Shown piece after piece: positions 63,421-64,000 of a stretch of 64,000 nucleotides of DNA. The notes below the pieces were generated by a model. The model made no database searches. It was not told the origin of the DNA and saw nothing but the letters and a program-made list of their open reading frames with translations. Location of the stretch: contig CM022374.1 of the NCBI GenBank assembly GCA_011800155.1, positions 434,001 through 498,000 on the forward strand, given 5' to 3'. This stretch comes from Flammulina velutipes (Eukaryota > Basidiomycota > Agaricomycetes > Agaricales > Physalacriaceae). Both the position numbers and the translations under genes were made by a program. Numbering within the stretch: the first letter of the stretch is position 1; each line of letters starts with the position of its first letter.

Positions 63421-64000
63421 CTATGTCACGGGTAGAGGCTCCGTCACTGGGGCATCTGCGCCTGTCCCGCCGCCACCGCCACTGACTGTTCTGTGATCAA
63501 CGAACCACCACTTCACAGGTTCCAGGATGCCAATATCGAGGGTTTGGTTCGGCGAAAGCAACTTGAACGCTGCTGGCGACAAGTCAAGCTTATACTTGAA
63601 GGCTCCCCCGCACCTCTCTTCGCTAGGACATTTATCCCTCACCGTCAATTCGATCGGCTTCATCACCTTCGTAGTTGGATCGGTATCTGCCGCGTTTCCG
63701 TCAGTCTCGACAGACGATGATACCAAAACGCAACATACATTCAGCATGTATCATCTTATTGCAGATTGGGTTGAAATTCGTGTTCCCGGTCGCACCAGGG
63801 TACCCGTCGAACAAGATATATGACACTGCTACCACCATCTCCTCGTCGGTGTTCGCTGGATACCCGCACGCTCCTAGGCCGGGTGTGTAATGCGACGCTG
63901 CGGGAATGTATAAGAACAGAAGCCGGACTGTGGCGTGCAAACGACACATACCTTGGCCATCGTGTTCACCCTCAATCAAGGCCAGATCCCGTCCTACAGG
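63421..64000 (-). CDS. expansin-like DPBB protein, partial
   Basis: The 3' part of a minus-strand gene that runs off the right edge: exons 63952 to beyond 64000, 63739-63897 and 63421-63686, in phase. It encodes a six-stranded double-psi beta-barrel of the expansin/RlpA/Barwin-like group: 'HYTPGLGACGYPANTDEEMV', 'VAVSYILFDGYPGATGNTN', 'NPICNK', 'IELTVRDKCPSEERCGG', 'LDLSPAAFKLLSPN' and 'LEPVKWWFVDH'. The Cys pattern and H-F-D-like 'D-L-S-P' fit secreted fungal members, which loosen or bind wall polysaccharides. The tail is Gly-rich (SGGGGGTGADAP). The signal peptide would lie outside the window. Confidence 0.8.

Overview
The window is nuclear DNA of a filamentous basidiomycete, most probably an Agaricomycete. 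The reasons are dense genes with many introns of about 45-60 bp, typical mushroom-lineage families (divergent BTB/POZ proteins, F-box proteins, DUF4470 and DUF6535 proteins, APH-like kinases, AA14 copper monooxygenase), and a Ngaro-type tyrosine-recombinase retrotransposon. Exon structures were worked out by hand from splice signals, reading phase and family resemblance. No database search was run.

Left part (1-25 kb): two tandem BTB-like genes (472-3200) and a third paralogue at 17.6-18.9 kb; a TPR/DUF4470 protein; a serine/arginine-rich protein; the exocytic t-SNARE SEC9; a frameshifted F-box gene; a processive family 2 glycosyltransferase; an uncharacterised cysteine-containing protein; a Crinkler-like protein with a kinase-like C-terminus; and a 3-beta-HSD/sterol-decarboxylase-type dehydrogenase.

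Middle (25.2-30.1 kb): an apparently complete 4.9-kb Ngaro element with split direct repeats (A1-ORFs-B1-A2-B2). Both repeat pairs are identical. It carries a gag-like ORF, an RT/RNase H ORF in the same frame after a single UGA, and a tyrosine recombinase in another frame. It lies beside a rearranged region with a truncated F-box copy, an O-methyltransferase, a broken DUF6535 gene and a 100-bp tandem duplication.

Right-middle (35-50.5 kb): a large inverted segmental duplication. Each arm holds an intact F-box gene, a small paralogous protein gene of unknown function, an APH kinase fragment and the 3' end of an AA14 LPMO gene. Only the left arm keeps the whole AA14 gene. Between the arms are a coiled-coil protein, a PL3 pectate lyase, a GT61 glycosyltransferase and a complete APH-family gene. 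AA14 plus PL3, with an expansin-like gene at the right edge, suggests a plant-biomass degrader.

Right part (50.8-64 kb): conserved housekeeping genes, namely a 10-exon PMC1-type calcium ATPase, a large helical-repeat (PPR-like) protein and ribosomal stalk protein P0. A homologue of the fungal luciferase family sits among them, and a partial expansin-like gene runs off the edge.
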